Shown here: positions 1 to 11,277 of the stretch, in pieces
Layout of the letters: each line of letters opens with the position of its first letter
How positions within the stretch are numbered: position 1 is the stretch's first letter
NCBI RefSeq assembly: GCF_023898315.1
Contig: NC_064618.1
Span: 183,449,548 to 183,513,547, forward strand
Origin: Schistocerca nitens
Lineage: Eukaryota > Arthropoda > Insecta > Orthoptera > Acrididae
DNA: 64,000 nt
Reading direction: 5' to 3'
Translations under genes and position numbers: made by a program
Notes under the pieces: generated by a model
Seen by the model: only the letters and a program-made list of their open reading frames with translations
Told to the model about the DNA's origin: nothing
Databases searched by the model: none

Positions 1-1218
1 ATACTATTCTTTTCCCTACAGGAGAAGCAGCCAATCTCACAAATTCCCTCCCAGGTAGGAGAAGGGCTGTTCCACTCCTGAACTGTTTGTCTGACAGTCA
101 CTTTAGGCAGCGTGTTTTGTGTTTTCGTTTACGCCTAAAGTGAACACATTTACCACACAGATCATTATCAGGAAGACAGACCATGGGCCTCAACTAAACT
201 GCTAAAGTGCTTTTGTGTCCGAACACAGACCATTTCAGAATGTTGCATTCCGTCTTAAAATTCTCCCAGACGCCTGAGGCTTCCCAAAAACTCAATAGGT
301 GGAAGGCCAACACCACCTTATGGTTCCATCGATGGCATCTGGTCCAAGGTAAACAAAGAAGCTTGCGGATTTTTATGGGTGCCATCTCTTTACTCAATGG
401 GGACTTCGAACACTATCGAAATGCTTTGGCTGGGCGGTCCACTTCTCTACTGCGCCCCAGTCCCTACCGTGACCAGAAACGCTTAACAGATACATCCAGG
501 TAGGCAATTGTTTTCTCCTCTTCGGCCAAAAGTATTATCTGCACTGGTGACTAGCGTTCTGTCCCAGGTAAGTGCTTCGAGATGTTCCTCTCCCTAACAG
601 CTGCACGTGGCTTCCAAGCCCAAGTGTCCACTGCAAGATTTACTGTTAAATAACCAAACTGTCTGCTTGTTCTCAAATCCAGGAAATACTACTCGAAGGA
701 CAGGTCCCACAAAGATCCCACATGCATTAATAATGTATATGCTCCCATCAATGCCAGCTCATGTTGATAACTTCCTGTCGTCTCACAAAAATGATGTCTA
801 GTGTGTAATAACAACATTAAATATAATCCTTGAATACGAAAATAGGTGTGAGAGGGATCTGTCCTCTCTTATTGGAACTATATTTGTAGTTGTTCATAAG
901 GATGTAGCATTTGTTATCGTTTTTCTTTCGTTAATGTCGTTATTCTCTAATGTCAGTGTGGAGACGTCGCCACCGTACAGAGTTGTTCTGGCTGCTTGGT
1001 ATACCTGTGCAGGTCCTGTAGTTGAAGTGGCTTCCTTAAAAAAAAAAAAAAAAAAAATCTTCAGTTTCAAAAATTAAGAAATGTGGAAGTTGATTAAATA
1101 AAGTAATTTTCCTTTTTAGCTACAAATCAAGACCATTATGAATTTTGTTTTCCGTCTGTATTAGGTTAGGCTGCCGTTGAGACCAAATGGATAGGCTAAA
1201 AATTTAGAATATTCAGCA
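1..1218. other. No gene recognised
   Basis: Only short chance frames are visible and none carries a domain I recognise. There is an A tract at about 1039-1057. No splice-supported exon or repeat family was identified. Confidence 0.5.
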
Positions 1219-1290
1219 ATGAAAGAATATACATCAAAACTAGAACCATAATGAAAGAAAATACTTCAAAACTAGAACCATAATGAAAGT
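1219..1290. repeat. 32-bp short tandem repeat
   Basis: The phrase 'caaaactagaaccataatga' occurs at 1235 and again at 1267, a period of 32 bp, and the unit is partly repeated on both sides. It lies in AT-rich non-coding DNA. Confidence 0.7.
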
Positions 1291-1944
1291 ACCAGTAATG
1301 ACAAGAAGAACAGAGACAAAAGAGAAGAAAAAAGCTGAAGGATTCTCATCCAAAACTTACAGTATTTTTACTAAAGTTGTTCGCAAACACACAGGAAAAT
1401 CGAAGATAGGATTTTAATGCGGTGAGGATGGATGCAGATGATGCAGTTGTAAATCAAGAGTTTATAAAACTGGAAAATTCTAGCGAAATTGTAAGAAGGC
1501 CTTAAGAGGATCGACGCTTGGTGCAGGGACTGCCAAGGCTCTCTTTTCGACGCTATTCTGCATAGGTAGAACACAGTTTGCGATGATTTTTACAGGCGGC
1601 GATGCAGAGACCAGTGGAACAAAACTGACAGTTTCTGTGGCCAATTATGGCCGAGTCCACGAAGTAAATGGCTATGCAGAAGCAAATTCCAGAACACAGC
1701 AATTATAAACAAGCACCAACAGTACAGATAGCAATCCGAATCGAAGAACGCGAACACAGGCAAGGTCGATGACTCTGCTAACATTTTCACATAACATTAC
1801 TAGTGGGTCAAGTACAGAACGAGCAAACTGCTGACGCAGCATAAGTCAGCACTTTCAACTACCTTCAAATTACCTTCGGAGTCATATTACAGCTGATACA
1901 ATTGGCATGTCATATCATCATCAGTACCTCATTATCTCCAAGGC
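1291..1944. other. No gene recognised
   Basis: Unique-looking sequence with short open frames only. The last ~35 bp (from about 1909) resemble part of the 171-bp unit that follows and may be a decayed extra copy of it. Confidence 0.45.
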
Positions 1945-2286
1945 CTATCTGAAAATCATGACATCTGGCCACATGCCAAAACCAAGGAGAGCGAGGAGGA
2001 GAGGGGAGCGGATTTGGGGACCAGGAATCATGTTATCGTCATCAGCACATCCTTATCTCCAAGACCATACTAGGAATCATGATCAGTATCATCGCATCTG
2101 GCTATATATGAGGGGCTATCTGAAAATCATGACATCTGGCCACATGCCAAAACCAAGGAGAGCGAGGAGGAGAGGGGAGAGGATTTGGGGACCAGGAATC
2201 ATGTTATCGTCATCAGCACATCCTTATCTCCAAGACCATACTAGGAATCATGATCAGTATCATCGCATCTGGCTATATATGAGGGG
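1945..2286 (+). repeat. Tandem duplication of a 171-bp unit (2 copies)
   Basis: Copies 1945-2115 and 2116-2286 are almost identical; the one difference I saw is gagcgg versus gagagg. Because 171 is divisible by 3, the unit stays open in frame and gives a frame (1907-2302) with a repeated 57-residue block, but the composition is biased and no domain is recognisable, so I treat it as non-coding minisatellite DNA. Each unit also has a weak internal half-repeat ('tcatcagYacct..tatctccaag'). Confidence 0.9.
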
Positions 2287-2647
2287 ATGGAGGGGGTGGT
2301 GAAGGTAGGGTAGTGGAGGGGAAGGATAGCACCATCCGCCTACACCACACTGCCTCTATGATAATGTTTCTGAATTGCATAAAAAACCGAAAATTTCGTC
2401 AACTATGTTTGCATTACCGACTTCCTAAAATTCGGTTAAGGATAAGCTCTCGAGTCCCACTGGTAAATTTCATTTGAAGCTATATGTCATTCGCAACAGA
2501 ATATTGGAATTAGTAGACACTATATTTCTCAATAATGAATTGAAAGCCAGCATTTTCCCATAAAATATAAATAATAGATTAAGAATTCATATGTGATGAA
2601 AATGAGTTTCCCTTAATTACCGCGTAGTATACTACATCTGAGAAATG

Positions 2648-2650
<3 letters not shown>
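2287..2650. other. No gene recognised
   Basis: AT-rich sequence between the 171-bp duplication and the (TA)n tract. I see nothing supported here. Confidence 0.5.

Positions 2651-2716
<66 letters not shown>
2651..2716. repeat. (TA)n microsatellite
   Basis: About 66 bp of uninterrupted TA repeats. It abuts the 3' end of the minus-strand RTE copy that starts at 2717. RTE-clade elements typically end in short simple repeats, so the tract may have grown from the element's tail. Confidence 0.95.
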
Positions 2717-2719
<3 letters not shown>

Positions 2720-4231
2720 TTTTTTTGGTCATCAGTCTACTGACTGGTTTGATGCTGCCCGCCACGAATTCCTTTCCTGTGCTAACCTCTTCATCTCAGA
2801 GTAGCACTTGCAACCTACGTCTTCAATTATTTGCTTGACGTATTCCAATCTCTGTCTTCCTCTACAGTTTTTGCCCTCTATAGCTCCCTCTAGTACCATG
2901 GAAGTCATTCCCTCATGTCTTAGCAGATGTCCTATCATCCTGTCCCTTCTCCTTATCAGTGTTTTCCACATATTCCTTTCCTCTCCGATTCTGCGTAGAA
3001 CCTCCTCATTCCTTACCTTATCAGCCCACCTAATTTTCAACATTCGTCTATAGCACCACATCTCAAATGCTTCGATTCTCTTCTGTTCCGGTTTTCCCAC
3101 AGTCCATGTTTCACTACCATACAATGCTGTACTCCAGACGTACATCCTCAGAAATTTCTTCCTCAAATTAAGGCCGGTATTTGATATTAGTAGACTTCTC
3201 TTGGCCAGAAATGCCTTTTTTGCCATAGCGAGTCTGCTTTTGATGTCCTCCTTGCTCCGTCCGTCATTGGTTATTTTACTGCCTAGGTAGCAGAATTCCT
3301 TAACTTCATTGACTTCGTGACCATCAATCCTGATGTTAAGTTTCTCGCTGTTCTCATTTCTACTACTTCTCATTACCTTCGTCTTTCTCCGATTTACTCT
3401 CAATCCATACCGTGTACTCATTAGACTCTTCATTCCGTTCAGCAGATCATTTAATTCTTCTTCACTTTCACTCAGGATAGCAATGTCATCAGCGAATCGT
3501 ATCATTGATATCCTTTCACCTTGTATTTTAATTGCACTCCTGAACCTTTCTTTTATTTCCATCATTGCTTCCTCGATGTACAGATTGAAGAGTAGGGGCG
3601 AAAGGCTACAGCCTTGTCTTACACCCTTCTTAATACGAGCACTTCGTTGTTGATCGTCCACTGTTATTATTCCCTCTTGGTTGTTGTACATATTGTATAT
3701 GACCCATCTCTCCCTATAGCTTACCCCTACTTTTTTCAGAATCTCGAACAGCATGCACCATTTTATATTGTCGAACGCTTTTTCCAGGTCGACAGATCCT
3801 ATGAAAGTGTCTTGATTTTTCTTTAGCCTTGCTTCCATTATTAGCCGTAACGTCAGAATTGCCTCTCTCGTCCCTTTACTTTTCCTAAAGCCAAACTGAT
3901 CTTCACCTAGCGCATTCTCAATTTTCTTTTCCATTCTTCTGTATATTATTCTTGTAAGCAGCTTCGATGCTTCGGAATTGTGTGGATGATGCTTTTCCGA
4001 AAGTCAGATGGTATGTCGCCAGACTCATATATTCTACACACCAACGTGAATAGTCTTTTTGTTGCCACTTCCCCCAATGATTTTAGAAATTCTGATGGAA
4101 TGTTGTCTATCCCTTCAGCCTTATTTGACCGTAAGTCCTCCAAAGCTCTTTTAAATTCCGATTCTAATACTGGATCCCCTATCTCTTCTAAATCGACTCC
4201 TGTTTCATCTTCTATCACCAGAAGAATATAA
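2717..4231 (-). mobile_element. RTE-clade non-LTR retrotransposon (RTE-1), 5'-truncated
   Basis: A minus-strand LINE copy. It ends beside (TA)n with the final coding block just inside the tail, and is cut off at its 5' end near 4231, so the endonuclease region is missing. The reverse transcriptase is the best preserved of the RTE copies in this window. The same family recurs at 4795-6640, 36510-37760, 41775-43060, 57534-57642 and 61650-62330, which allows cross-comparison. RTE elements move by target-primed reverse transcription, and this copy lacks the parts needed to do so. Confidence 0.88.
2732..4218 (-). pseudogene. RTE reverse transcriptase, frameshifted
   Basis: Two minus-strand frames together make an RT: 4218-3946 (90 codons, with the N-terminal RT block around 'NKAEGIDNIPSEFLK') and 3934-2732 (400 codons). 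In the second, DLEKAFD lies at residues 49-55, GVRQGCSLSPLLFN at about 104-117 and the catalytic FADD at 147-150. The C-terminal block with 'SETWTVG' and 'RRMLKIRW' is typical of RTE-like LINEs. A small deletion after 'HTIPK' removes part of the RT and shifts the frame, so no full polymerase can be made. The protein would have copied element RNA at a nicked target site. Confidence 0.88.
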
Positions 4232-4794
4232 GGAACATTTTATTCCTTGTGTAACTCATTTTCTGGTATGTAATACCAGCATTCAGTTACCATTCTTGTC
4301 GTATTAAGTGTTATAGATGCAAATCCTATGTAACTCTTATTATATGGTAGTCAGCACATGATACTACTGCAGGAGATAAACATCTGGAACAGTAATAGTG
4401 TCAAGGTATGTATGTCCATAGAGCCATTTACTGCTGTTAGAATTGTTGAGAGTGCCTTGATAACAGTTTTCAGTGATATCTCTGCTCGAGAACAGCGAGA
4501 TGGCGTAACATTCTGGATCAGAATCAAAGTGCGAAAGATTTGTTTTTCTATGTATAAAAGCAGCTACATACCACTCAACGAACATGACATGATGTTCACT
4601 GAGTAAAAAGTCGGCAACAGAAAAAAAGGGCACAGAAAATAAGTCGCAAACAGCGACAATAATTTCTTAAAGGATGCTGTAACATAAAATAAATAAGATT
4701 AAAAAAAACACTGATGATGGTGATATTTGTCGCCGAAACTAGTTAGAGAGAATAAAGAAATAAACGGATAACAGGGTGTTTTGCATAATGGCGA
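4232..4794. other. No gene recognised; spacer between two RTE copies
   Basis: The ORFs on both strands here overlap and share no recognisable domain. A hammerhead-like core lies at 4711-4740 and is listed separately. Confidence 0.45.
4711..4740 (+). ncRNA. Hammerhead-ribozyme-like core (orphan)
   Basis: The sequence reads CTGATGA, one T, a 5-bp stem (GGTGA/TCGCC, one G-U pair) with a short loop, then GAAAC. The two conserved boxes flanking stem II match the hammerhead core, but the downstream cleavage triplet is not convincing. Hammerhead motifs occur in the terminal repeats of Penelope-like elements, so this may be a PLE 3' remnant followed by A/T-rich tail sequence. Confidence 0.4.
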
Positions 4795-6640
4795 ACTCAA
4801 TTTGCCGATAGTACTGCTCATATATTCTACTCACCTACGTGAATGGTCGTTTTATTGGTAGTTCTCCCAATGATTTTAGAAATTCCGCTGGAATGTATCA
4901 ATCCCTGCTTCCTTAGTTGTTTGTATATCTTCCAAAGCTCTCTTGAATTTTGATTGTCATATTGGATCTGCTATGTTTTCCCTATCGACTCCTGTTTCTT
5001 TTTCTATCACGTCGTGAGGTAAGTCGTTCCCTTGATAGAAGCCCTCAATGTACTCATCCACCTAGCTTCTCTCTCCTCTATATTTAGCAGTGCAAATTCG
5101 ATTGCACTCTTAATGCTACCACTCCTGCTTTTCATTTCACTGAAGTTGTTTTTACTTTTCTATATGCTGAGTTATCCCTTCCGAGAATCACTTCTTCCTC
5201 GATTTCTTCGCTTAATTTGTCTGATCGTTTTTGTACCACCAACGATCAGCTGATGTATCCACGGTTTTTTCACTCCTACCTTCTTTGTACCTATGTTTCT
5301 ATTTCCATCTTCTGTGACTGCCCTTTTTAGAGATATCCATTCCTCTCCATTCCTCTGCCTGCTGAGCTATTTGTTATTGCAGTTTCTATAGCCTTAGAGA
5401 ACTTCAAGCGCATCTCTTTATTCCTTACTACTTCCGCATCCCAGTTCTTTCTGACTTGTCTCTTAAACTTCATCCTTTTCTTCATCAATACTAAATTGTG
5501 ATCTGAATCTATATTTGCTCCTGGGTACTCCTTACAATCGAATATCTGATTCCGGAATCACTCCCTTACCATGATTTTGCCCAACTTAAGTCTTTCCGCA
5601 TGTCTCCGCCTTTTCCAACTATAACTCCTCCTCTTGTGATTATTCAACAGTATTCTCTATTATTAGCTGAAATTTATTGCAGAAATGAATTAATCTTTCT
5701 CCTCAATCATTCCTACTACGAAGGACATATTCTCGCGTAACCCTTTCTTCCACTCCTTCCCCTACAAGATTTTGTCCAACTAAAGTCTTTCCGCATGTCT
5801 CCGCATTTTCCAAATATAACTCCTCCTCTTGCGATTATTCAGCAGTATTCGCTATTATTAGCTGAAATTTATTGCAGAAATGAATTAATCTTTCTCCTCT
5901 ATAATTCCTACTACGAAGGACATATTCTCCCGTAACCCTTTCTTCCACTCCTTTCCCTACAACTGTGTTCTAGTCCCAAATAACTATTAGATTTTAATCT
6001 CTCTTTACGTTCTGAATTATCCGTTCAATATCCTCTTGTACTTTCTCTATCTATTCATCTTTGGCTTGGGACGACACTATGTATAACTGAACTATCTGAA
6101 TTATAGTTGTAGGTGTTGGTTTGCTCTCGATTCTGATGAGAAAAATCCTATCCCTGAACTGTTGACAGTAATACACCCTCTGCCTTATGTTCTTGCTCAT
6201 AAAACTCCAGTTATACCTTTCTGTACTGCTGTTGATATTACCCTACACTTTGACCAGAAATCTTTGTCTTCTTTCCATTTTACTTCACTGAACCCTACTG
6301 TAGTTTGAGCCTTTGCATTTCCTTTTTCAAATTTTCTAGTTTCCCTACCACGTCCAGATTTCTAACATTCGACGCCCGAACTCGTAGAACGTTATCCTTT
6401 CGTTAGTTATTTAGTCTTTTTCTCGTGGTGACGACCCCCTCGGCAGTTCCCTCAGGAGATACGAAGGGTGCACTATTCCGGAATCTTTTGCCGATGGAGA
6501 GATCATTACGACACTTTTACAATTACAAGTCACATATCCTCTGGATACAAATTAAGTCAGCTGTGGGTTTTTCATGTCATTTATCACTTTTTGCAACTCT
6601 GCTGTTAGAAGTCCACATGAAGCTACACATCGCCGTATAA
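4795..6640 (-). mobile_element. RTE-clade LINE copy (RTE-2), decayed 5' half
   Basis: From 4800 to about 5000 the sequence parallels 4010-4215 of RTE-1 ('ctcatatattct', 'atgattttagaaattc', 'tctatcacc'), so it is a second, more decayed minus-strand copy that covers the N-terminal RT and continues upstream into the endonuclease and 5' region. 5270-5420 parallels 37560-37760 (RTE-3) and 5640-6640 parallels about 41870-42720 (RTE-4), for example 'gaatcttttgcc' followed by 'gagagatcat'. Frames are thoroughly broken. It carries an internal tandem duplication at 5573-5962. Confidence 0.78.
5573..5962. repeat. 195-bp tandem duplication inside RTE-2
   Basis: Units 5573-5767 and 5768-5962 share long blocks such as 'aagtctttccgcatgtctcc' and 'gctgaaatttattgcagaaa'. 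The other RTE copies in the window show this stretch once, so the duplication arose within this copy. It has several percent divergence, so it is not recent. Confidence 0.85.
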
Positions 6641-7051
6641 CTGCCTGTCTTGAAGGTAAGTATCTCCATTACCAACCTTCAGGTTCACTAGTGATTTGAT
6701 TACTTCTCCAATTTTCGAGATATCTATCCTATTGTTCTACATTGCTTATAGCAACATATTTCCTCTGCAATGTTCACTGTTCTTGCGAACTTTATTGTTA
6801 TTTGTGTACTGTATTTGTTGTGTAGTATGTACTGAGTAGTTATAACAATAGTTTCGCTACCTGAGCCGGTGAAGGGGGAAAAAGTTTTACGGGTACCCAA
6901 CTCCGTAGGAATCAGAGACGGGGCGCAGCAGGATTTGCGTTGTTAGTACGTAGTGTTAGTGGCAAGATTTGCCGATAGGCGCCGGTGCTGGTACAGGGAC
7001 GTAGGACTGAAACGTAAGTATCAGAGTGCATTAAGGTTATAGACAGTCGAC
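6641..7051. other. No gene recognised
   Basis: AT-rich up to about 6850, then a GC-richer stretch that may be the 5' leader of the transposase relic that follows. Confidence 0.4.
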
Positions 7052-7480
7052 ATGGGTTTTGACAAGGTGAGCAGGGCATTCCTGGGAAAGCTGTTTTGCC
7101 AAATCAGCAGTATTATTAATGCTGCTCTTGGCGAGTATCGTCGCTTTACAGGAGTACACGCAGGGGTTGAAGAACATCATTCTGAAGTTCAATTTAACCG
7201 GTTACTTGGGAATTGTTCCTGGGAGAGGCCGACGGTAAATTGTGCCAAAAATTGTTGAAAAAATTACTGTTGTCATGGCTGAGACTAATAGACGCAGTGT
7301 GTGATCTGTAAGCAGTGCACGAGCTGCCTCATGATAGCTGAGCATTCCATGTACCCCCTTTGTTTTGCGTAACAGTAGAGCAATTTATATTGAAATTCCG
7401 GGCTGTCGTGGATGCAGATGATCTTCACATTGAGCAACGTTTATTAATAAATCATTATGACTCAATGTTGAAGACCTAAC
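7052..7480 (+). pseudogene. Tc1/IS630-like transposase N-terminal relic
   Basis: A 68-codon frame starts MGFDKVSRAFLGKLF and includes 'AALGEYRRF'. I associate this N-terminus with a large insect family of IS630/Tc1-like (helix-turn-helix plus DDE) transposases. After the stop, another frame continues the similarity ('RGRPT', 'MAETNRRSV'), so frameshifts have broken it. Only the DNA-binding part survives; no catalytic DDE motif is seen. The family name rests on memory of the motif order. Confidence 0.5.
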
Positions 7481-8959
7481 TGAACTGTAGCAAGCTTATG
7501 TTTTGTCCATATTGAGGTATCTGTGAAATTTTCGTTTTTACGTTGTTTTAGATTGCAAAACCCATGTGAACAGTCCCTCTCTTTCATAACCAAAGGGTTC
7601 TGAAGAACATCTTTAAGACTTAAAGCTTTTCGAAATCAGGAGCACTATGACCATAACCCAGCGGCCATAAGCTTAACAAATCCACACTTTATTACAAATG
7701 CTTGATTACAGATAATGATCGAAAAATATTCAAGGATATGACAAAATTAAATTCTGATCCTTCTTGATCACAGGAAAGCGAGTGCAACCAGCCCTCACAT
7801 GCACATAGTACGAACAGCAGCCGAGCAGCCGCCCTCAGGCCAGGAACGTAAGATACACTTTCAGAACAGCTGGTTTTCTAAAACAAAGGCTTACTCCTAT
7901 ACCATCACATTTCAATAACTTTCTTTCGAAGCCTTTAAATAAAGCCCAACTCAGCGATCCAGCCGGTCTTATTAATCAAAACAAAATTCTATTGCTAACA
8001 GGTAAAGAACAGAATCCTTAAAAGGGACCTTAAAGTAATTGAAAAGAATGTAACTAAACTGATACTAGAAACATAGCAGCAACGTTGTTTAAACCATTGC
8101 AGGAATGTCCGTGCAACGGAAACCAACTTGCGCACTATGATAAAATATTCGAACATGTTCTAAGTAATGAGAATTTGTTTCACCAACCTGATAATTAAAA
8201 AAAGAAAAATAAATGTAACAAAATAGTTACTGACAGAGAAAAATCTTTAAAAATAGCTGATCTTGCTAAAGTTTACAGTTTTATCATACTAAGAAAAAAA
8301 GAAAACCTCCAGAAGAGGAGCTGTTGAAATGTTACTGGAACGGACAAATGTCACACTTTATTTTTATGACTGCAATGGCTGACCATGAAGAATCGAGCAA
8401 CGAAGATTAGCTTTAATGACTCAGCACATTTTTTTTATCCACCGAACATGAAGCCGTGGTGAGATCACAACATAGGACTTGTCTCCCCTATGTCAGTCTG
8501 ACTCCGGTGCAGTACAGCACGATGACAAACCAGGAGCTCACACGGCGGAATAGAATGCTTACTTCCGCACAGCGACTCATACACAGCCCCTAAACCGGCA
8601 GGCTAACGCTCTTCTTACTCTGAAGACCACACTGCAACAAGTGAAGGAAAGTTCTCTGACAGAACAGATAGCACACATGAAGCTGCACGTAGTATCTCTT
8701 GGCCATCACTGAACAATCTGCCAGCAGAGCTCCATCAGTCTCACTTTCCCGTCCGAACATCGAGACGGTCAGTGTCTGATCCCTTCAAACCTGTGCATGC
8801 TACCCCCACCACCTAACGGCGCGGCAGACATAGCGCACAAGCAGTAAATTCTCTGCAGTGTACACCGCCAGTCTCACGACGTACATTTCACTCTTGTCAC
8901 ACTTCATGTTAGAGCTTCGATACGAAAAGCTTCTGTATTTTCTGCTGTCACAATTAGTA
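7481..8959. other. No gene recognised
   Basis: About 1.5 kb without a credible ORF on either strand. 8460-8900 is richer in GC and could be a long terminal repeat or non-autonomous element, but I found no second copy in the window and no clear termini. Confidence 0.4.
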
Positions 8960-9490
8960 AAGAAGCAATAACTACATACCTAAAAACGCATTATATTATA
9001 TTAAAGTAGTGTAACGAGCAACATGCTCCACTAATTCAAAAATGTTAATGTATTTTTCAGCCTAGTAATTAGTTGGAAGTGAATAGTTTGCTCACGCTAT
9101 GATCACGTGCCATAAGCCTGCCATCGTTTCCACATTTCAACGTACATCACTCGAGCCTGCCTTTCATCATGTTAACGATGTGCGATCATTATTACTGTAA
9201 TCTTGCAAACCATTCCTTGCAGTGGAACCTAACATAAAACTCGGTCTTGCGTCTCCAAGTTTTACCACTTTCCAGCGACTTCTGCGCCAGGTGACCCAGT
9301 TTCATAAAGATAACAGGCATTTAATCAGTTGAAGATATCAGATGAACCAGGAAAATTTTACTTCGACTCATAAATTCTAAAGCTTACGTTTTCATGATTT
9401 TATTATTCTCCTCATGTCGACAATGTGCTATGACCTTGTCTCGTGAACGTTTTATTTCTGACTGTAAAACATTTAAAGAACCCTCACTGG
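8960..9490. repeat. Unclassified dispersed repeat, copy A
   Basis: Aligns by eye with 14490-14990 in the same orientation. Shared anchors, in order: 'taaagtagtgtaa', 'catgctccacta', 'attagttggaagtg', 'gatcattattactgt', 'cagtttcataaagat', 'aattctaaagcttacgtt'. It has no ORF, no obvious terminal repeats and no known family that I recognise. Divergence is substantial, so it is old. Confidence 0.75.
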
Positions 9491-10530
9491 CCTTAAACGA
9501 AGCAACATTACACTGGCGACTCAGTGACTGTACTGTCACCTGATGTTCATTTGTATACATTTCATTGTTAATCATTTTCTTGTGTTTGCTTTATGGATCT
9601 TCAAAATTAATGAGTAATGGAAAACAGCTAAAGAACTATCTAATTATAAAAAGGAAATTAAAATCAACAACTGTAATTCCAAAATATTCACGAGTAAAAA
9701 CAAATTTTTCAAAAAATTATTTACAGCAATCTACTTTACGTCTTAATATAAAACGTAAGGGCAATATTTTTTTTATTTTACTTTGCCCATGCATACAGCA
9801 GGTTCTGATGGACAGTTATAGTCCCTCAGTGGCCAATTTCTATTTGGTCTTTGAGTATTTTAAAGCGTTTGTTATAGTTAATTAGTTTTAAGAATAGTAA
9901 AAAGTTTGGTCTGTGCAAGACGGCTCACTTTGCCTCGCGAGAAAGATGAAGTACTTCTTTACTGTTTCAAAAAAAAAAATTCGTTTTTCCGGAACGTTCA
10001 TGCTCAGTAATAGTGCTCTCTCCGCTGATATTAAATTCGGTTACGTGATTTGGTAACATTAGGGTAGCCCACAAAAATGGAAACTGAAAACCGAGAGCTA
10101 GAATCGAATGTACAAATACAGGAGTCTTGTCTAAGCCAGATACAAAAGTAAATAATTTTACTGGTGAGCAGGAGACTAAGGAAAAGAATTTGGTTTGATG
10201 CACAAAGATTAAGTTTTCCCAGGGATTTTTCTGCGTGGTTTCAAGTACGGAAACATACGTAAATGAAAGATCAGACGCATAACTACCTCGTGTTGTTCAT
10301 CATTCAGCTACTATGACGTTATCTTAGGAAGACGTTTCAGAAGAAGTAGTTGAGACCGATGTAAACCCGTTTGAAACTGCGTTAAGTCAAGATTTACGAG
10401 AGTAACTAGATAGTGTCACATCACACGTGATATGCTGCCCTTTGTTGCTCGAATCAGTAATCCTACTCCACCTGCTGAAATTTGTAAAAACGAGGAAAAT
10501 CCGGCAGGTCTGTCAAAGAAGTATACAGGG
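9491..10530. other. No gene recognised
   Basis: Contains low-complexity short frames (for example 9565-9885) rich in Lys, Leu and Ile as expected of AT-rich DNA. No domain or repeat was identified. Confidence 0.45.
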
Positions 10531-11277
10531 TGGCGTAAACACATACAGTTGAAAGTACACGATACTAGAAGCAAAAAAGTTTGAATAAACATAGGGTCGA
10601 AAGTGTATACCTTAAGAGCTACGATCAATTTTTCATCTTCGATACTATGAAGCAAATCTCTTCTACTGCAAGCTCTTTGCTTTCCATATTTTGGGAAATG
10701 GTAATGTGGACCAAAACAAGAAAAGAATGTTCAGCAAACACGTGCTCTAAAATGCATACCTTAATAGCTCTGAGCATATGCTCATCTTCGTTACTTGGAA
10801 ACACAACGCTTCTAATGAACTATTGCTCATAATTTTTAAGGTACGCAGTTTAGAGCAAATGTTTACTGGAGATTTTTCTTGTTTTGGTCCATACTATTAC
10901 TTCCCAAAATGTGGAAAGCTAAGAGCTTGCAGTAGAAGAGATTTGCTTCACAGTATCTAAGATGAAAAGCCGGCCAGTGTGGCCGAGCGGTACTAGGCGC
11001 TTCAGACTGGAACTGCACGACCGCTACGGTCGCAGGTTCGAATCCTGCCTCGGGCATGGATGCGTGTGATGTCCTTAGGTTAATTAGGTTTAAGTAGTTC
11101 TAAGTTCTAGGGGACTGATGACATCATATGTTAAGTCCCATAGTGCTCAGAGCCATTTGAACCATTTGAAGATGAAAAATTGCTTGTAGCCCTTATGGTA
11201 TGCATTTTCGACACTATGTTTATTGAGACTGTTTTGCTTCTAGTATCGTGTACTTTCAACTGAGTGCGATTACGCCA
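10531..11277. mobile_element. Fold-back (long inverted repeat) element with SINE insertion
   Basis: The left arm from 10531 ('tggcgtaaac..cagttgaaagtacacgatac') reappears as its reverse complement ending at 11277. Matching continues inward for about 200 bp per arm ('gcagtagaagagatttgctt' opposite 'cttctactgcaagct'), and the central part (10740-10860) is also self-complementary, so the unit would fold into one long hairpin. Each arm also contains a diverged direct repeat ('ataccttaaKagct'). There is no transposase frame, so it is probably a non-autonomous DNA transposon. A SINE sits in the right arm. Confidence 0.82.
10969..11168 (+). mobile_element. tRNA-headed SINE, type-1 head
   Basis: The head 'gccggccagtgtggccgagc' and the B-box-like 'ggttcgaatcctgcc' are tRNA-derived (Ser/Leu-like), followed by the shared body 'ttaggttaattaggttta' and the end 'gagccatttgaaccattt'. 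A 10-bp target-site duplication, aagatgaaaa, lies at 10959-10968 and 11169-11178. It would be transcribed by RNA polymerase III and mobilised by a partner LINE. Confidence 0.93.

Noticed and set aside
1907..2302. 131-codon ORF as a repeat protein
   Set aside because: It arises from a 171-bp tandem duplication in low-complexity purine-rich DNA, with no domain and no support beyond being open.
2808..3826. Plus-strand hydrophobic ORFs over RTE-1
   Set aside because: Antisense shadows of the minus-strand reverse transcriptase; the Leu/Phe/Ser-rich character is what complementing Lys/Glu-rich coding sequence produces.
10969..11060. tRNA gene-like sequence with A and B boxes (also at 13688, 31834, 32450, 42455, 45559, 47802)
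   Set aside because: Each is followed by the same SINE body and most have target-site duplications. The heads lack a complete cloverleaf and are parts of SINEs, not tRNA genes.
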